The translations under genes and the position numbers were made by a program. From Xenorhabdus vietnamensis (GTDB lineage: Bacteria; Pseudomonadota; Gammaproteobacteria; Enterobacterales; Enterobacteriaceae): DNA of 64,000 bases. The stretch is taken from NCBI RefSeq assembly GCF_002127535.1, contig NZ_MUBJ01000001.1, forward strand, positions 1 to 64,000, given 5' to 3'. Shown here piece by piece: positions 7,358 to 16,221 of this stretch; position 1 is the stretch's first letter, and each line of letters starts with the position of its first letter. Under the pieces are notes generated by a model. That model saw nothing but the letters and a program-made list of their open reading frames with translations. It ran no database searches and was not told the DNA's origin.

Positions 7358-7624
7358 CTATGGCTTAGTGCGAGCTTTCCTTTCTAATAATTCTCCGGTA
7401 TGAGAATCGAAATAACGGCTCGGCCAGATTTCTGAGGGATGTATACCAAGATAATTTGCGATAATCCATTCACCTTTCGGCCATGGTCTGCTGAAAGCAT
7501 TTGCCAGTGTTGATGAACTGAGTCCTGCTTCGCGGGAAACCGCCGCTAAGGTTGTTCCACGTTTACGCAATGCTGCGATGATATCGGCCTGATGCCAGTC
7601 ATTTTGAACATTGTTGTTATTCAT
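7358..7624 (-). CDS. Nlp/SfsB/Ner-family DNA-binding regulator
   Basis: An 88-residue protein of the Ner/Nlp (SfsB) family, a winged-helix type used by Mu-like phages as repressor and by enterobacteria as regulators. Family pattern: DWHQADIIAALRKRGTTLAAVSREAGLSSSTLANAF (helix-turn-helix), then RPWPKGEWIIANYLGIHPSEIWPSR. The C-terminal ~18 residues extend past the usual core. It is the first gene inside the island after the att repeat, reading toward it, with a heavily structured region upstream (7657-7778). A close relative without the extension is at 35078-35290. Confidence 0.8.
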   Translation of the reverse strand: MNNNNVQNDWHQADIIAALRKRGTTLAAVSREAGLSSSTLANAFSRPWPKGEWIIANYLGIHPSEIWPSRYFDSHTGELLERKARTKP

Positions 7625-7656
7625 TCCTGCTACCCCTTTCCATTAATTAATATTGA

Positions 7657-7733
7657 TGGTGGCGATTCAGACAGGGTTAGCAGACCGGCGCTTACTCCGG
7701 CGAGACGTGAGTCTCCCCTGCCTGAACCGCCAT
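7657..7733. ncRNA. Multibranched structured element upstream of the Nlp-like gene
   Basis: A ~15-bp outer stem (GGCGATTCAGACAGG with CCTGCCTGAACCGCC, 13 of 15 matching) encloses two inner hairpins: CCGG-cgcttact-CCGG and GAGAC-gtga-GTCTC. The segment GGTTAGCAG inside it is complementary to CTGCTAAACC at 7792-7801. This three-way arrangement, with an internal target-like complement, is reminiscent of phage immunity RNAs such as P4 cI or P1 C4. Strand and function are unproven. Confidence 0.4.
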
Positions 7734-7752
7734 AGAAAAGGCGTATGCAGGC

Positions 7753-7778
7753 ACACTGGTAAAGATTCTTACCAGTGT
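7753..7778. other. Perfect 10-bp hairpin
   Basis: ACACTGGTAA (7753-7762) and TTACCAGTGT (7769-7778) form a perfect 10-bp stem with a 6-nt loop. No T-run follows on either strand, so it is more likely part of the structured region or a protein-binding dyad than a terminator. Confidence 0.5.
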
Positions 7779-8173
7779 ATAAGCGCACAAGGCTGCTAAA
7801 CCTTGACCATTAGATTGTGCTAATGGCGGGAATACTTTAACTGATTGTTTTAGCTTACTCAATAACTGAACGGCTAAGTTTAACGGCTATAACTCCTCTC
7901 AAGAGTGCACAAACTCAGGGGAGAATACGGACGGCTAAATCAATCTTTATTTTTTATTCTCGTTCGTGATTGCTTCGCTGTCCGTACTTCCCCTGTGATT
8001 TTCAGGCTAATTTTACTCATTTAGAAACATTTTCCCTGCGTGTCGGTTAGGTTCACCGTTCCGTGGTGCGTCAGATAATGTGTAGCAGGGCGAGGGTTAT
8101 GTTGAGTTTTTGCAGGAGTTCGCTGCGTGCTCAGCACGGCGATGGTTTACTCCCCGTTCAGTGCCTGATTCAA

Positions 8174-8386
8174 TCAGGATGAACGCCTCATTATTCGTGA
8201 CGTGTGATATCTCCTTTCTTTACTGCATCGGCCTGTTGCAAGGCGGTGAGTGAAAAACAAACGAAATAGGTGAATTAAGGCAGAAAAATACCAATGAAAA
8301 GTAGTGACACTGAGTAATACGGGGTTCAAATCGGTCGTAAAGCCAGACCGGACGTGCTCTGGACGTTGGCCGCCCGGCGGCGTCAC
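8174..8386 (-). CDS. Small hypothetical ORF in island leader region (weak)
   Basis: A 70-residue minus-strand ORF with no recognised domain. Its middle (TTFHWYFSALIHLFRLFFTHR) loosely recalls small Icd-like proteins encoded upstream of replication genes in P1/P4-type elements, but the downstream part does not fit and could be frameshifted. The start overlaps an 11-bp inverted repeat (8378-8388 with 8411-8421). I would treat it as a possible remnant. Between 7625 and 8996 I see no other gene, only structured DNA/RNA elements. Confidence 0.25.
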   Translation of the reverse strand: MTPPGGQRPEHVRSGFTTDLNPVLLSVTTFHWYFSALIHLFRLFFTHRLATGRCSKERRYHTSRIMRRSS

Positions 8387-8587
8387 TTGGTAATCGCTAC
8401 GCTTTAACGCAAGTGACGCCGCGTAGTTTTCTGGACGTTTTTCGTGCGTAAATCAAAGCGTGGGTAAAGATCGTGCAAGGTAAAATGGTTAAGGTGAACG
8501 TGGCAGGGTTACTGCCCTATGTGTGTGATAAGCCGGTACATAAAGAAACCGGGAAACTTTCATCGTCAATACATGGTTATTTATCCG

Positions 8588-8702
8588 ACGATATCTGCTT
8601 CCAAAAGTGCGCAGATGTACCGCAATGCTTGCTCTCCCTTTCAGGCTACAGGAGTTTTGCTCGCCACCCGAAGGCGATCTTTACAGGCGATAAGATCATT
8701 AG
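8588..8702 (+). ncRNA. Structured RNA candidate with three hairpins (copy 2)
   Basis: Second copy of the element at 905-1018, here on the plus strand. Stems: ATCTGC (8593-8598) with GCAGAT (8611-8616), CTCC (8634-8637) with GGAG (8651-8654), TCGCC (8661-8665) with GGCGA (8673-8677). The two copies sit in two different integrated elements, so this is a shared mobile-element module. The short ORF spanning it (8473-8721) has no protein-like character. Confidence 0.45.
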
Positions 8703-8852
8703 GATACAAACAAGATACTAACGGTTTAGTCGGGCAAGGTCAATCTATGACGCTATATTTTAAATGAATTGATAATTTGAATGTATATGTAAGGAAAGAA
8801 ATTTTCAAAGTGTCGTGACAACCTAGGTTACTGGTTGACTAATAATATATGG

Positions 8853-8936
8853 TATACCAATTCAACTTCAAGATGCGGGGGAGATATAAGGACTCGCCTC
8901 ATATTACCCGTTGCAACTTGAAGTTTAACGAGTATA
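8853..8936. repeat. Palindromic MITE-like repeat, left of the aromatic cassette
   Basis: Starts TATACCAATTCAACTTCAAG and ends CTTGAAGTTTAACGAGTATA, giving ~20-bp imperfect terminal inverted repeats around a ~44-bp centre. A related 66-bp copy is at 17370-17435 in the same orientation, on the other side of the metabolic cassette. Degenerate relatives are visible near 37866, 52455 and 54601, so it is a dispersed family in this genome. Confidence 0.7.
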
Positions 8937-8996
8937 TAAATCTCGGTTCATTGAAGTGAACCAAGATATTAAAGTGCATCAATTTTTTATTCGATC

Positions 8997-9593
8997 TTAC
9001 ATACCGTATTGATATTTATGGCTTTCAGTGCCAATTGCTACGCGTACCTGCTTTAATGCATTAGCATAAGACTCGAGCAATTTAAGAGAATAATGAACTC
9101 TACCTTCAAATTTAGTTTCAATACACTCTAAGTTAGGTGAAATGAAAGTGTTACTTTGGCGAAAAATTAAATGATCTGGTAGAAAACAAACATGGTTATT
9201 TTTAAATCCTGTCATACGTAATTCCGAAAGAGGATAAACGCCATTTATTCCAGAAGAAACACTGACTAATAATGCTGGTTTATGCCCAAGCTCTGCTAAT
9301 GAACAATATAGTAGTAAATTTTTCAATGCAGGTGTTGCCATTCCGTGCCACTCAGGAGTCACAAAAATAAATGCATCACTTTCCCTCAAGCGTGAGGAAA
9401 TAGTCTGCCATGGATGTAATTCCATCGATATATCTGTTGTGTAACCATCATGAAAAGGAAGTTGAACGTTGCATAATTCAATAAGTTGTATATTTTCAAA
9501 ACCATGTTCACTGCTTAATTTTTCCAAATATCGCGAGATATGCTTACTACTAGAATCTTGACGTTGACTGCCAGAGATCAAAGTTAATATCAT
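8997..9593 (-). CDS. NAD(P)H-dependent FMN reductase family protein
   Basis: A 198-residue flavodoxin-like protein. The N-terminal phosphate-binding loop GSQRQDSSSKHI (residues 8-19) and PEWHGMATPALKN (residues ~80-92, the family's PEYN-type flavin loop) identify the NADPH-dependent FMN/azo-reductase superfamily. It is the last gene of the minus-strand aromatic cassette, 223 bp after tyrP. It might supply reducing power for pterin recycling or act on quinone/catechol products, but neither is shown by the sequence. A strong lineage-specific C-terminal tail replaces nothing recognisable. Confidence 0.7.
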   Translation of the reverse strand: MILTLISGSQRQDSSSKHISRYLEKLSSEHGFENIQLIELCNVQLPFHDGYTTDISMELHPWQTISSRLRESDAFIFVTPEWHGMATPALKNLLLYCSLAELGHKPALLVSVSSGINGVYPLSELRMTGFKNNHVCFLPDHLIFRQSNTFISPNLECIETKFEGRVHYSLKLLESYANALKQVRVAIGTESHKYQYGM

Positions 9594-9816
9594 AATTATA
9601 ATTACCTTTTATATTTTTCATCCACCATTCAGCAGATATATCTTTAATACCTTGTTTTTAAATTATTTGCGCAATATTTATACGGATATTGGTTTTTAAT
9701 TAAAACAAAAAATTACGGATACTGTACAGAATGTCAGTTTATTTATTAATCTTTTAATATTTTATTTAATAGATTTCTACAAGTCTTGATTTTTCATTAT
9801 ATGAAAATATATTTAG

Positions 9817-11028
9817 TTAACCTACTTCAGGCAATATCCCGAGTACTATAGCCATTTGAATAGCTATGATTGCTATTCCACAAAGAAAAACCAAAACTAA
9901 TGTAGGTGTTCCACCAAATACTCGATACTGCCTTCTATTTGATTGTTGACGCACTTTAAATACTAAAACACTTGGTAGTAATAATGCAAGAACTGATAAT
10001 GCAATGGCAGCATATCCTAATGCCATTACGAACCCTTTTGGATAGAATAGTGCAAAAATTAATGGAGGTATGAATGTTAAAAAACTTGTTTGTATGCGCC
10101 CTATTATATTATTTTCTCGTTTAAAGAAATCTGCCAAGAAATCAAATAATCCTAGAGCAACACCTAAAAAAGATGTAGCCATTGCGAGGCTTGCGAAAAT
10201 ACGTACCACTAATTCTGTTTTAGGTGATCCTACTACATTACGAATTGCTAATATTAACCCATCCAAACCAGTTTTTTCTGCAAAAATTCCCATAAGTGTA
10301 GTTGTATTGAAACTCCCCAGTGTACTTAACTGCCAAAGGATATATGAAATTAATGGGATCGCACTGCCAATGATGAATATCCAGCGTAGTTTTTTAGTAT
10401 CTCCATTCATATATCGTACAAGGCTGGGTACTATACAGTGAAAGCCGAATGAGGTAAATATAACTGGAATGGAGGAAAAAATTAATCTTTGCTCTATTGG
10501 CATAGATAATAGATTGTTTTTCTGGACGTGGAGAAGCATTAGTCCAAACATTAAAATAAGAAAAATAATCTTAGCACTAAACAGGATTCGATTGATGAAA
10601 TCTACAGAACTAGTACCAATACAGACAATGCTTCCACCAATTAAAGTAAATAAAACACTACCCAATGTAACAGGAAATGAAGTCCCTAACCATTTATTAA
10701 TATTAGAAATTAGCAAATCCCCGGCACCACTGATATAAGCTGCGGTTAAAGCATACATTAGAAACATCATACTAGAACTTGCAGCAATCTTACCATATTG
10801 ACCAAGGTATCTAAAAGCCAATGTACCCAATCCCGTATCATATGAGTCATATTGATAAGCTTCAATTAATAATAGTGCGCAATAATTCATTAATATCCAT
10901 ATACCAATCATTATAATTATACTAGCATTAAAACCAATCCCTGCTGTAGCTAGAGGTATTGCTAGCATACCTGCACCAATTGTTGTACCAGCAACAATGA
11001 AAATACTTCCAATAGTACGATTTTTCAT
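9817..11028 (-). CDS. tyrP: Tyrosine-specific HAAAP-family permease
   Basis: A 403-residue inner-membrane protein with about 11 hydrophobic helices. It begins [27 protein letters not shown], nearly identical in pattern to E. coli TyrP, and agreement continues through [32 protein letters not shown] and the C-terminal LPEVG end. The family (Mtr, TnaB, TyrP) takes up aromatic amino acids with protons. The gene starts 10 bp after the decarboxylase stop, so the two form an operon. In Gram-positive tyramine producers the equivalent partner is a tyrosine/tyramine exchanger of a different family, so exchange activity here would be a hypothesis. Confidence 0.88.
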   Translation of the reverse strand: MKNRTIGSIFIVAGTTIGAGMLAIPLATAGIGFNASIIIMIGIWILMNYCALLLIEAYQYDSYDTGLGTLAFRYLGQYGKIAASSSMMFLMYALTAAYISGAGDLLISNINKWLGTSFPVTLGSVLFTLIGGSIVCIGTSSVDFINRILFSAKIIFLILMFGLMLLHVQKNNLLSMPIEQRLIFSSIPVIFTSFGFHCIVPSLVRYMNGDTKKLRWIFIIGSAIPLISYILWQLSTLGSFNTTTLMGIFAEKTGLDGLILAIRNVVGSPKTELVVRIFASLAMATSFLGVALGLFDFLADFFKRENNIIGRIQTSFLTFIPPLIFALFYPKGFVMALGYAAIALSVLALLLPSVLVFKVRQQSNRRQYRVFGGTPTLVLVFLCGIAIIAIQMAIVLGILPEVG

Positions 11029-11038
11029 ATTTACCCTT

Positions 11039-12985
11039 TTATGCTATTTTTTCTTTAATTAAGAAAGAAGTATCAATACTTAATCCATTGATGGATTTTT
11101 TTTCTTCTTCATCGACAATTTGAGTTAATTTTTTAACAAAAATAGATTTAAGTTCTTTCCAGTATTCTTCGAAATGTTCTACATTATGAAAACTATGTGT
11201 CATTACTGCTGCCCGTAATACATAAATGCAGCGTATTTCTTCCCATTCATGATGGCTAAAACCACACTGTTCAGAATAATATTTAGGAATATCACCATAT
11301 TCTTTGTAATCCAACATTGTTGATGATGTAAGAAAATCATTAGTATATGCACGGCCAGAAGAATATGAGCATATTTCATAGATCCTCTTATTGAGAGCAT
11401 TATGATTTAGTAAGCTAGTATCATTAATTTCTTTGAAAGAAAAATTAATCATATGAAAATCGGGTGCTGGCATGATATGCATTTTAAAACAATATTTACC
11501 TATTTTTATTAGTGGTATATTTGTTATCTTATCTAATAAGCGATTTGCAGTAACAATGCCAGCAGCAATTACTTTACCATAGCCGTTAAAATTTAAAGGT
11601 AGCAACTGGTGAGCAGCCCATAATGCGGCTGCGGCAGCACCTGCTTTCGAACCTTCCATAATGGAAGAACCAAGTAACCCATTATTGTTATTATCATTTT
11701 CTTCAAAAACATAGGCTGCATGAGAAGAAATTAAATCAAGAATGCGTCTATCTCTCATACAAATAGCGCCTGCTGCGTATTGAACAAATCCCATTTTATG
11801 GGGATCAACCGTTATAGAATCAACAAATTTTAATGATTTAAAACTTTGATAAACTTCGGGTTTTGGCCAGTTAATATTCTCAGGAATAATATTATGTTGA
11901 CGGTAATAATGGAGTAAATCATCATATTCCATAAACTCATTCTTTTCATTTAAAAAAAGAGAGCAAGCATATCCTGCATAAGCGGCATCTACATGAATAT
12001 AAAATGACTCTCCATAACGTTCTTCACACTCCTGCCTTAATGCAATTACCTTATCAACTTGATCAATCGCTCCTACTTCAGTTGTTCCCACGACAGCGAT
12101 CATTGCAAGAATAGATTCACCTTTCTCTATTAAGTTAAGGACAATATCTCGCATTTTGGTGCTATCTGTTTGGTAGTATTTATTGACAGGTAATGGAATA
12201 ATATTTTCTTGACCTATACCAAAAATATCGGCAGCCTTCAGCCATGAGTAATGTTTAGATTGCGGAACAAGTAATTTTCCTAAAATTTCAGGTTTGACTC
12301 CCGTTCCGCGGCAGGTCATATTACGTATTTCGCTAAATATCCCACGTTCTTTTAGTTTGCTAATTAAATCAAGAAGTTCAACTGTTGGCATATTTTTCAA
12401 TTGCTTTCTTGATTTATGGCTAACTAAATCTTTGGTTGCAGGATGTTGTGATATAGTAAAAGATAACGTTTTTAGATTTCTTGCGACCCATAATCCTTCA
12501 TAATTAGCTACAGTGCCTCCGGAAGTAATATGCCCCCAAGCATTTTGGGAGTTGTAACCAAACATATGGCAAAGATCTAATCCAGATTCAAGTTCAAGTT
12601 CTGTTGTAGTAGGTGATGATTCATAACTACAGTTATTGGGGTTGTACATCATAGCCATAACATAAGCGAGATTAGAAACCATTAATGTGTCACCACTAAT
12701 ATGCCCGAGGTAGCGAGGAGAAAAAAAAGGAATTGAGGTATTTTTTAGTTTTGATGATAGTCGATTTAAAACACCTTCTGTTTTATATAGAGTTTCTCTG
12801 TATTCGGGTGAATAACGTTCAATAGAGGTAACTAGCGCAGAATCTTCAGGATGAAAGCCAGAGCGCCAATGCATATGTTCACTGACAGAATAATCTATCA
12901 TTTCTCTGAAAAAGACAGAGTTTTCTGATTTTGTTCCTAAAAATAATGCATTTATATTTAAATTAGGATTAAATGATTTTGTCAT
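11039..12985 (-). CDS. PLP-dependent tyrosine decarboxylase-like enzyme
   Basis: A 648-residue group II pyridoxal-phosphate decarboxylase. Visible features: [17 protein letters not shown] (cofactor phosphate region), [10 protein letters not shown] (cofactor Asp), and [17 protein letters not shown], whose Lys (about residue 397) should form the Schiff base. Length and the [16 protein letters not shown] and [10 protein letters not shown] segments fit bacterial tyrosine decarboxylases (TyrDC of lactic acid bacteria, ~620 residues) better than the ~480-residue tryptophan/DOPA decarboxylases. The expected reaction is Tyr to tyramine plus CO2; Phe or DOPA are possible substrates. It is linked to tyrP and preceded by a 475-bp AT-rich region with no gene that likely holds its promoter. 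Confidence 0.8.
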   Translation of the reverse strand: MTKSFNPNLNINALFLGTKSENSVFFREMIDYSVSEHMHWRSGFHPEDSALVTSIERYSPEYRETLYKTEGVLNRLSSKLKNTSIPFFSPRYLGHISGDTLMVSNLAYVMAMMYNPNNCSYESSPTTTELELESGLDLCHMFGYNSQNAWGHITSGGTVANYEGLWVARNLKTLSFTISQHPATKDLVSHKSRKQLKNMPTVELLDLISKLKERGIFSEIRNMTCRGTGVKPEILGKLLVPQSKHYSWLKAADIFGIGQENIIPLPVNKYYQTDSTKMRDIVLNLIEKGESILAMIAVVGTTEVGAIDQVDKVIALRQECEERYGESFYIHVDAAYAGYACSLFLNEKNEFMEYDDLLHYYRQHNIIPENINWPKPEVYQSFKSLKFVDSITVDPHKMGFVQYAAGAICMRDRRILDLISSHAAYVFEENDNNNNGLLGSSIMEGSKAGAAAAALWAAHQLLPLNFNGYGKVIAAGIVTANRLLDKITNIPLIKIGKYCFKMHIMPAPDFHMINFSFKEINDTSLLNHNALNKRIYEICSYSSGRAYTNDFLTSSTMLDYKEYGDIPKYYSEQCGFSHHEWEEIRCIYVLRAAVMTHSFHNVEHFEEYWKELKSIFVKKLTQIVDEEEKKSINGLSIDTSFLIKEKIA

Positions 12986-13400
12986 AATTAATAAACCTTA
13001 TATATATCAATATGGAGTTAATTAAAATAAAATTCTCTTATTTTATACTGAGGTGAAATATATTATTTTTATATAAATTACAAAGTAGCCACTATATTAA
13101 TATTTTTGATTATAAAATTAGTCATGTGTTTATATATTTCTTACATTAAAATAATAAGTGAAATATCGTTATAAGTTAAAGTGATTCAATTTTATTGTAT
13201 GTTCTAAAATACAATAAAAAGATTTTATTTTTTTAATGTACTTATTTTATAAAAGATAATTTTCATAGTGTTTGTATCGATGAAAACTTAACTATATATA
13301 GTCACCCAAAAAAGGGGAGAATAATATTAACATTCTAAATGCTATTTAGATACAAATATCAATCAAAGCATGCTCACTTCCTGACTACTATCTGTATTGT

Positions 13401-13442
13401 TAAAAAACCTGTACTTATGCAGCGTGAAGCTGCATAAGTACA
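13401..13442 (-). terminator. Terminator of the phenylalanine hydroxylase operon
   Basis: A perfect 14-bp stem (TGTACTTATGCAGC at 13410-13423, GCTGCATAAGTACA at 13429-13442) with loop GTGAA. In the minus direction it is followed within 3 nt by TTTTTT. It lies 19 bp past the pterin dehydratase stop and separates this operon from the decarboxylase-tyrP operon. Confidence 0.85.
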
Positions 13443-13460
13443 ATTTTAAATATCACCAAA

Positions 13461-13778
13461 TTAACAACTCACAGCTTGAATTTTTGCCAAATTATCCATT
13501 TCATAAGCTAAGGTAAAATCTTTCATGCTAATACCGCCAACATCATGAGTTACTAATTGAACAACTACTTTGTTGTATACATTAGACCATTCCGGATGAT
13601 GTTTTTGTTTTTTTATAACATCAACACATGCTGACATAAAAGAAAAAGCCTTAGTAAAATTTTTAAATGAGAAATTTTTAGTTAATTTACCATCAGATAT
13701 AATCCAATTATTTTCGTCTGATTGATTTAGTATATCAAGTTGTTTTTCTAATTCATCAGTGGTTAATTTTAAATTCAT
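13461..13778 (-). CDS. phhB: Pterin-4a-carbinolamine dehydratase
   Basis: A 105-residue small protein with the PCD/DCoH signature KKQKHHPEWSNVYNKVVVQLVTHD (residues ~57-80), including the catalytic His pair, and GISMKDFTLAYEMD afterwards. It dehydrates 4a-hydroxytetrahydrobiopterin, the oxidised cofactor released by phenylalanine hydroxylase, so that it can be reduced back. It is the last gene of the phhA-exporter-phhB operon, 17 bp after the exporter. The pairing with a hydroxylase matches Pseudomonas phhA-phhB organisation, supporting a working hydroxylation system. Confidence 0.88.
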   Translation of the reverse strand: MNLKLTTDELEKQLDILNQSDENNWIISDGKLTKNFSFKNFTKAFSFMSACVDVIKKQKHHPEWSNVYNKVVVQLVTHDVGGISMKDFTLAYEMDNLAKIQAVSC

Positions 13779-13795
13779 TACTTTATATATCCTAT

Positions 13796-14428
13796 CTAAA
13801 ATTGACTAATAAGTAGATTCAGTGCTAGTGCTATAAATATTAACCCTGTTGTTTTGTTTAAAATAACCTGTACTAATGGTTTTTTAGAAATAACATTATT
13901 TAAGAATCCTGATAAATAAGTTATAACGGAGAATGAAATAAAAGCGACAAACACAAACATTAAGCCAAGATATAATAACTGAAGTGATACCGATATAGAA
14001 TATTCACTATTTATAGTGAATTGAGGAAGAAAAGCCAAAAAGAAAATAATGATTTTTGGATTGGATAAATTCATAATCAATCCTTTTTTTATGAGTTTTT
14101 TTGTATCATAAATTTTTTTTTCATTATCTTTTAAAATGACAGGTTTTGCTTTAAAAGCTCCCCAAGCCAAGTAGCTTAAATAAAAAACACCGAGTACCCT
14201 GATAATTTCGAAAGCTATAGCATTAGTTCGCAATATTGCTGAAACACCTATTGAAACCAAAAGGGTATGTATCACTAATCCCGTACATAATCCTGTGGTA
14301 ATTAATATTCCAAATTTACGTCCATTTATTGCAGACTGACTTAGTACTAAGATATTGTCAGGTCCAGGGAGAAAACATAAAAATGTTGATATACTGATAA
14401 ATGCAAATAATATTTCTATAGATGGCAT
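13796..14428 (-). CDS. LysE/RhtB-family amino-acid exporter
   Basis: A 210-residue membrane protein with about six hydrophobic helices. The RhtB signature FLPGPDNILVLSQSAINGRKFGI is near residues 20-42, with NPKIIIFFLAFLPQF near residues 123-137, both typical of LysE/RhtB exporters. It sits between the hydroxylase and pterin dehydratase genes (31 and 17 bp spacers), so its substrate is probably an aromatic amino acid or derivative of the pathway; the sequence does not say which. Export of Tyr, or relief of excess Phe, are both plausible. An exporter in a phh operon is unusual. Confidence 0.8.
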   Translation of the reverse strand: MPSIEILFAFISISTFLCFLPGPDNILVLSQSAINGRKFGILITTGLCTGLVIHTLLVSIGVSAILRTNAIAFEIIRVLGVFYLSYLAWGAFKAKPVILKDNEKKIYDTKKLIKKGLIMNLSNPKIIIFFLAFLPQFTINSEYSISVSLQLLYLGLMFVFVAFISFSVITYLSGFLNNVISKKPLVQVILNKTTGLIFIALALNLLISQF

Positions 14429-14459
14429 ATTAATTACCTTTATTGACTAAAAAGTTATT

Positions 14460-15278
14460 TTATGCGATTTTAGCTATATCTCTTGGAGGATACAAGGAGC
14501 GAAAATCGCCTAGAACCTTCGCTTTTTCAATGTATTCTATTATTATTTCCTCTGTAATTTCTTGAAGTTGTTCAAAGCTTGATATATTAAAATATACGTT
14601 AGGTAAAACATCGACACGATAAGGCGTTCTTAATATGTCAAGTAGATTAAATGGTAGTCTTAGAGGTAATTCACTAGTTGTTGCATAATTATATTCTGAA
14701 TATGATGATAATATTGAACCACCATAAATCTCTATATTTTTATTCGATTTAATTAAACCCGTTTCAATAGTGAACCAATATATTCTAGCTAAATACTTTT
14801 GATCTTCTTTAGACATTTTTACTCCCAGCTTACCTATTTTATAAGATAGGTTGGCATACTCTTTATTTAGCAGTAAGGGGCAATGCCCAAATATTTCATG
14901 AAAAATATCAGGTACAGGAACAAAATCAAAGTCTTCAGATCTACGAATAAAAGCCGCAGCTGGAAATTTTTTGTTGGATAATAAATGGAAAAAATAATCA
15001 AAAGAAATCGTACAATCAACAGGTTGCAGTTGCCAGCCTGTACTTTTCAATAAAATACTATTTATTTTAGATAGCCTTGGTATTCCATTATCATCAAGAT
15101 TTAAATGTTTAATTCCTTCTAAATATTGATAAAAAGCATGCTCTTGAATCAAATTAATTTGTCTGGAGTACAATTTATTCCAAATCTCATGCTCTGAGAT
15201 GGAAAAGTAAATTTCTCCATTTGAGTCAGGCTGTTTGGCTACGTAGCCGAATTTGGATACACTACTACTATTTCCCAT
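14460..15278 (-). CDS. phhA: Phenylalanine 4-hydroxylase
   Basis: A 272-residue member of the aromatic amino acid hydroxylase family, the usual bacterial single-domain length. The iron-binding facial triad is visible: VPDIFHEIFGHCPLL supplies the two His (about residues 117 and 122) and the Glu lies in YWFTIETGLI (about residue 162). It converts Phe to Tyr with O2 and tetrahydropterin. It is the first gene of a three-gene minus-strand operon with an exporter and phhB, and the Tyr produced could feed the neighbouring decarboxylase. The ribosome binding site (AAAGGAGC) is good. A MITE lies 56 bp upstream and may have displaced or supplied the promoter. Confidence 0.9.
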   Translation of the reverse strand: MGNSSSVSKFGYVAKQPDSNGEIYFSISEHEIWNKLYSRQINLIQEHAFYQYLEGIKHLNLDDNGIPRLSKINSILLKSTGWQLQPVDCTISFDYFFHLLSNKKFPAAAFIRRSEDFDFVPVPDIFHEIFGHCPLLLNKEYANLSYKIGKLGVKMSKEDQKYLARIYWFTIETGLIKSNKNIEIYGGSILSSYSEYNYATTSELPLRLPFNLLDILRTPYRVDVLPNVYFNISSFEQLQEITEEIIIEYIEKAKVLGDFRSLYPPRDIAKIA

Positions 15279-15333
15279 TATTTAGCTCCTTTTTTTACTA
15301 AAAATATTAATTAATTTCGCTAACTTTTTTAAA

Positions 15334-15486
15334 CAGGGTGAGAGCGTGTAAGGTTGTATTTTAAACAACCTGCTTAAATGGAGAACTATTCAGCACATAA
15401 ATAAAACCAAATTGATCGTTTTTGGCTCGCAATTGAATTGCGTTATATACAAATTAAGTTCAAAAAACGTTCACGCTCTCGCCCTG
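15334..15486. mobile_element. 153-bp MITE with 15-bp inverted ends and 10-bp target duplication
   Basis: Ends CAGGGTGAGAGCGTG (15334-15348) and CACGCTCTCGCCCTG (15472-15486) are inverted with one mismatch. The element is flanked directly by CTTTTTTAAA at 15324-15333 and again at 15487-15496, a perfect 10-bp direct repeat. There is no coding capacity. A 10-bp duplication is compatible with IS4-superfamily transposases acting in trans; the parent IS is not in this window. The rest of 15279-16221 is AT-rich with no gene seen. Confidence 0.85.
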
Positions 15487-16221
15487 CTTTTTTAAATGGT
15501 TTTGGTTGATATTTTTTCATTTATCCATACGCTAGTTTGAAATAAATGTTCACAAAATACAATGCCGTGAAAATATAGTTTTCACTCAGAAAAATAATAA
15601 TAATATAGCACATATCATTAATTTAATTGTTAATTTATGATTTCAGCATACCATTTTAGCTTATCATAAAACTGAAATTCATTGTTAATTAAAATGTTTT
15701 TTGTCTTCATAGATATATGATTTGATTATTATTCGGTGTTTATGAATTCCAGTTTTAATTGCATGAAATATTATACTTAGGCTGAGAGTATTTATTTATT
15801 ACTTTAGTGTTTTATGTATAATTCTTATTCAATCTAAAGCAAAGTGATATTTCAAATGATTAAATGCTTATTATATCAATACTATTTGATCTGAATAAAA
15901 ATTACACTCTCCCTAGTGCTATACAATTCTTGCTATAATATTAACTTTCAAAGTATTTAGATCAGATTTATGTGGCTGAAAGCCGTATAAAACCTAGATT
16001 TATATGACGATGCAAGTTTCCGTCAAACCAATAATGAAATAAAATTTCTGTCATTTTTCCTAATAATATACCCATGTAACTATAGCATTTTAAATTGTTA
16101 TTAACATTATTGTATAATAATAAAGTTGCATTATCTATTATGGTTGTAAACTATGTTGTTGGATTATTTTAACCATATGATAATACAATTGTTATATATG
16201 TGAAAGATTAAAATGCTACTT

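Noticed and set aside
8473..8767. Two overlapping 82-residue plus-strand ORFs
   Set aside because: They overlie the three-hairpin structured element; similarity to the ORF at 921-1151 comes from the RNA-level repeat, not from protein constraint.
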